Shown one piece after another: positions 62,701 through 64,000 of a DNA stretch of 64,000 bases. Every line of letters begins with the position of its first letter. The first letter of the stretch is position 1. The DNA is from Antedon mediterranea (Eukaryota; Echinodermata; Crinoidea; Comatulida; Antedonidae), in the NCBI RefSeq assembly GCF_964355755.1, contig NC_092673.1, positions 8,439,001 through 8,503,000 on the forward strand. Reading direction: 5' to 3'. The notes beneath the pieces are model-generated. The model was given only the letters and a program-made list of their open reading frames with translations, was not told the DNA's origin and did not search any database. Position numbers and translations under genes: made by a program.

Positions 62701-63358
62701 GTATGCCCGTTTAAAACCAAATCACACAAATAACAATGCCTTCGTCAAAGTAGTGTCTATGAGCTAGAATATCACATTTGATGATAGAAGTCAGTAAAGT
62801 AACAGTAGATACAACTTAAATGAACAACAAATTTGGACCTTGAAGGAGGTAATTTTCATTTTAACAAATGAGTTTACCTGAAAATCGACATAGTAACATG
62901 AAAGACTATATAATTGATAACAACGTTGCAAGACGAGAGACGATCTCCTTTAGTGTTTGAATGGCGTTAGTTCTTTATCGTGCACATGATCAATGTATAT
63001 ACAAGAGGTAATGATAGTAAAGTATATAGCCTAAGGATATAGCAATTAGGCACAGAAGGACGCGAACCCATGCCTCTCTCGTGTTAGTCTGAAAGATGTA
63101 TACACATATATATCTTTACAATATGTCCAGGCAGTCTTTCTTCAAAATTTTACACCGGACATATCGTTTAATTTTAAGTTTAAGTCATGATGATCAATGG
63201 TTATTGGTATGACCATACATTTTATTCACTTAGAAAAGAACCTTCATATACTGCGTTTCGGTGGCGCTTCACAAAAAAATTCAATTTCAACGAACTTAAC
63301 AAACGAAACTCCTTTTTAAAACCTTATTACAAAATTTAATTAACCAAATCAACAAATA
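62701..63358. other. Intergenic DNA, nothing recognised
   Basis: AT-rich sequence between the tandem duplication and the terminal minisatellite; no open frame, element or RNA gene that I can support. Confidence 0.5.
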
Positions 63359-63920
63359 CGATGTTTACGATGATGCCTGTTGACGATAGTGTGTGACGAT
63401 TATTACGATGATGCCTGTTCACGATAGTATGTGATGATGTTTACGATGATGCCTGTTGAGGATAGTGAGTGACGATGATTACGATGATGCCTGTTGACGA
63501 TAGTGTGTGACGATGATTACGATGATGCCTGTTGACGATAGTGAATGACGATGATTACGATGATGCCTGTTGACGATAGTGTGTGACAATGTTTACGATG
63601 ATGCCTGTAGACGATAGTGTGTGATGATGATTACGATGCTGCCTATTGACGATAGTGTGTGACGATGTTTACGATGATGCCTGTTGACGATAGTGAGTGA
63701 CGATGTTTACGATGATGCCTGTTGACGATAGTATGTGATGATGTTTACGATGATGCCTGTTGACGATAGTGTGTGACGATGATTACGATGATGCCTGTTG
63801 ACAATAGTGTGTGACGATGATTACGATGCCTGTTGACGATAGTATGTGACGATGTTTACGATGATGCCTGTTGACGATAGTGAGTGACGATGATTACGAT
63901 GATGCCTGTTGACGATAGTT
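63359..63920. repeat. Minisatellite with 38-bp unit
   Basis: About 14-15 copies of a 38-bp unit, TTTACGATGATGCCTGTTGA plus CGATAGTGTGTGACGATG, with point changes (GTTTAC/GATTAC, GTGTG/GTATG/GTGAG) and one 6-bp-shorter unit near 63815. Confidence 0.93.
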
Positions 63921-64000
63921 GAATTGAAGTATATATTTATACTGGGTAACCTCTTCAGTCAAAGACTGGTCTCCCAGAGGGCCCAGTTGGTGATCAGTGG

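Overview
The window is AT-rich animal genomic DNA holding multi-exon genes with canonical GT-AG introns. It most likely comes from an invertebrate deuterostome, probably an echinoderm. This rests on the gene content (a fibrillar collagen, a complement factor B relative and a large CCP/F5-8C mosaic protein), on many decayed LINEs and foldback elements, and on a strong excess of the octamer TAGGCCTA. The species cannot be fixed from sequence alone.

Layout. (1) 1-11919, plus strand: the 3' half of a fibrillar collagen alpha-chain gene (mostly 54-bp Gly-X-Y exons, then a telopeptide and a complete eight-cysteine C-propeptide); its 5' end lies outside the window. (2) 11920-15069: convergent intergenic DNA with a 37/74-bp minisatellite. 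(3) 15070-33610, minus strand: a complete 13-exon complement factor B/C2-type gene (785 aa: signal peptide, CCP, Ca-binding EGF, CCP, CCP, VWA, S1 protease). One intron holds a ~5 kb inverted-repeat element with a decayed gene. (4) 33611-34569: a ~1 kb divergent intergenic region. (5) 34570-60607, plus strand: a complete 26-exon secreted mosaic gene (1647 aa: signal peptide, WAP-like, 12 CCP, F5/8C, 2 CCP, Ig-like, 4 CCP, Ser-rich linker, NTR-like). Its introns hold LINE fragments, a tRNA-derived SINE and a perfect palindrome. (6) 60608-64000: non-coding repeats, including a 345-bp tandem duplication and a 38-bp minisatellite.

For all three genes I assembled exons by splice consensus and phase. 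Each assembled coding length is divisible by three and has no internal stop, which supports the models strongly.

The most interesting result is that the factor B relative keeps an intact VWA metal-binding (MIDAS) site but has lost two of the three catalytic residues of its protease domain (His to Ser, Ser to Thr). It is therefore predicted to bind a C3-like partner without cleaving it. It lies head-to-head with a large CCP-rich secreted protein, which suggests a two-gene, possibly co-regulated, complement-regulatory locus.
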